From positions 1 to 6,833 of the forward strand of contig DQYM01000177.1 of NCBI GenBank assembly GCA_011040545.1: 6,833 bases of DNA. The letters are read 5' to 3'. The position numbers were made by a program, and so were the translations under genes. Every line of letters begins with the position of its first letter. Position 1 is the first letter of the stretch. The stretch is from Candidatus Bathyarchaeota archaeon (lineage in GTDB: Archaea > Thermoproteota > Bathyarchaeia > EX4484-135). The notes under the pieces are model-generated. The model saw nothing but the letters and a program-made list of their open reading frames with translations, did not search any database and was not told the origin of the DNA. Of the stretch, positions 5,652 to 6,833 are shown in pieces.

Positions 5652-5661
5652 AAATTTAAAA
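5652..5661. promoter_or_regulatory. Symmetric TATA-like box between gcvH and the hydrolase gene
   Basis: AAATTTAAAA is the only AT-rich block in the 65-base divergent gap and reads as a TATA box on both strands. On the plus strand it is centred about 29 bases before GTG 5686, ideal for a leaderless transcript. On the minus strand it would place initiation near 5631, inside the gcvH ribosome binding site, so its use for gcvH is less certain. Confidence 0.5.
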
Positions 5662-5685
5662 GCATGAGCCTACAGCCTCGGCAAT

Positions 5686-6597
5686 GTGAAGCCCCAAAGC
5701 CTCTACCAGGTGCGCCCAGGCCTATATGCTGTTGACGTAAGGCCACTGGGCATAGAGCAGTTCTTAAGCACCTACGTGCTCCTAGGCCGTGAGGTAGCCG
5801 TCATAGATCCAGGCCCAGCGTGCTCCATACCCAACCTCATAGGCGCCCTAGAGGCCCTTGGCGTAAGACCATCCTCGCTACGCTATGTCTTGGCCACGCA
5901 CATACACATTGATCATGCTGGTGGGGCGGGCCTCTTACTTGAGTGGGCAGAGGGCGCAAAGCTACTAGTCCACGAGCGTGGCGTGAAGCACATGGTTGAG
6001 CCAGGGAGGCTGTGGGAGAGCACAAAGGCTGTGCTAGGTGAGATAGCATTAGCTTATGGTGAGATAAAGCCAGTAGAAGAGGAACGCATCGCAGGTTTAA
6101 GGGAAGGGGATGAGGTTAACCTTGTAGGTAGCCTTAGGCTTCATGTCCTTGAAACACCTGGCCATGCAAGCCACCATCTTAGCTTCTTTGAGTCAGGAGG
6201 GCGCATCCTATTTACTGGCGACTCAGCAGGCGTTTACATAAGGTCCCTTGGCGCTGTGGTCCCGACCACCCCACCACCCTTCAGGCTTGACCTGGCGTTA
6301 GCCTCCCTTGATAAGCAGGTGGAGCTGAAGCCTGAGGTCATCTGCTACGCCCACTTCGGCCATGCTGAAGAAGCCATCAAGATGCTTGAGGGACACAAGG
6401 AGCAGTTGAGGTTGTGGGCTGAGGTCGTGAAGGAGCACCTCAATGAGCCCTTAAATGCCATTCTTGAGCTGCTGATGTCCAGGGATCCAAATCTAGCACG
6501 CCTTGGCCGTCTGGTGAAGGAGGACACGGTGATGCATGCCGTCCTGACCAGGAGCTTGATGGGCATGAAGGGCTTCCTGGAGAGGAAGAGCCCTTGA
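5686..6597 (+). CDS. Metallo-beta-lactamase-fold hydrolase, substrate unknown
   Basis: The 303-residue protein carries the complete metal-binding set of the family: THIHIDHAGG with H72, H74, D76 and H77; TPGHASHH with H160; GDS with D179; and YAHFGH with H223/H226. This predicts a two-metal (zinc, or iron) site in the cytoplasm. The N-terminal part (about 8-230) is the alphabeta-beta-alpha hydrolase fold; residues 231-303 form a helical tail, with an arrangement (LLMSRDPNLARLGRLV) seen in hydrolases of the glyoxalase II-like branch that have an added C-terminal helical domain. Substrates in this branch include thioesters, lactones and nucleotides, and the sequence does not separate these. The start is GTG 5686; an ATG two bases earlier is followed at once by a stop and is out of frame. 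A TATA-like box 29 bases upstream suggests a leaderless transcript. Its stop overlaps the ATG of the next gene by one base (TGATG), so the two are probably co-transcribed and translationally coupled. Confidence 0.87.
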   Translation: MKPQSLYQVRPGLYAVDVRPLGIEQFLSTYVLLGREVAVIDPGPACSIPNLIGALEALGVRPSSLRYVLATHIHIDHAGGAGLLLEWAEGAKLLVHERGVKHMVEPGRLWESTKAVLGEIALAYGEIKPVEEERIAGLREGDEVNLVGSLRLHVLETPGHASHHLSFFESGGRILFTGDSAGVYIRSLGAVVPTTPPPFRLDLALASLDKQVELKPEVICYAHFGHAEEAIKMLEGHKEQLRLWAEVVKEHLNEPLNAILELLMSRDPNLARLGRLVKEDTVMHAVLTRSLMGMKGFLERKSP

Positions 6598-6833
6598 TGG
6601 AGGAACTCAGGGCATTTGCTTACGCCTTCTGCATGGTGTTCCTTACCGAGCTAGGTGATAAAACGCAATTGGCCATCTTGGCCTTGAGCCTCAGGGGCAA
6701 TAGAACTTACGTGCTCCTCGGCTCCTTCCTGGCCTTCTCGCTCGTTAATGGCTTGAGCGCTGCCTTTGGCTACCTGCTCTTCACGCTAGCTCCCTATTGG
6801 CTCCTCAGCCTGGCCTTGGGCGCTATCCTCGTG
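6597..6833 (+). CDS. UPF0016/TMEM165 (GDT1) family cation transporter, 3' truncated by window edge
   Basis: Seventy-nine codons are visible, from ATG 6597 to the end of the window. The signature E-L-G-D-K-T-Q at residues 18-24 (after MVFLT) is the conserved cation-handling motif of the UPF0016/GDT1 family, whose members transport Mn2+ and/or Ca2+ in bacteria and eukaryotes. Hydrophobic segments fit membrane helices at about 5-33 (containing the motif), 38-63 and 66-79. Full two-repeat members have about 190 residues or more and a second ExGD motif; single-repeat members of about 90 residues also exist, and the cut prevents a choice. The ATG overlaps the TGA of the metallo-hydrolase gene by one base, which indicates an operon and coupled translation. 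The transported ion is not determined by the sequence. Confidence 0.85.
   Translation, partial: MEELRAFAYAFCMVFLTELGDKTQLAILALSLRGNRTYVLLGSFLAFSLVNGLSAAFGYLLFTLAPYWLLSLALGAILV

Overview
The window looks like chromosomal DNA from an archaeon, probably a thermophile of the TACK/Thermoproteota-like lineages. This rests on gene content: an HdrA/MvhD/HdrBC-type electron-transfer module, a CTP-dependent riboflavin kinase with a DNA-binding head (RbkR type), an archaeal RibL FAD synthetase, archaeal TATA-like boxes about 28 bases before apparently leaderless starts, and AGG-, CTA- and ATA-rich codon use. I cannot name a genus. Coding density is high, the longest gap between genes is about 113 bases, and I see no tRNA, rRNA, CRISPR array, insertion sequence or phage gene.

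Layout. (1) 1-2654, plus strand: the C-terminal 374 residues of an HdrA flavo-iron-sulfur protein, then, 14 bases later, one 504-residue protein joining an MvhD domain, half of an HdrC (one [4Fe-4S] motif instead of two) and a complete HdrB/HdrD-type pair of CCG domains. Together they look like the electron-bifurcating core of a heterodisulfide-reductase-like complex in which the electron-entry and electron-exit modules are physically joined. (2) 2729-3676, plus: a tandem GNAT acetyltransferase of unknown substrate. (3) 3757-5093: a convergent pair, FAD synthetase (ribL, plus) and CTP-dependent riboflavin kinase (rbkR/ribK, minus), with stop codons 5 bases apart. They catalyse consecutive steps (riboflavin to FMN to FAD), and both proteins begin with a winged-helix domain. 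Inverted repeats lie in both promoters. (4) 5207-5620, minus: glycine cleavage H protein with its lipoyl lysine. (5) 5686-6833, plus: a metallo-beta-lactamase-fold hydrolase whose stop overlaps the start of a UPF0016/TMEM165 (GDT1) cation transporter, cut by the window end. gcvH and the hydrolase gene diverge around a symmetric AT-rich box.

The most unusual items are the MvhD-HdrC-HdrB fusion with its shortened iron-sulfur chain, and the tail-to-tail flavin cofactor pair in which both enzymes carry DNA-binding-type domains. HdrA is itself an FAD protein, so the flavin genes and the Hdr module may be physiologically linked, but nothing in the sequence shows shared regulation. The function calls come from motif recognition by eye; no database search was run.
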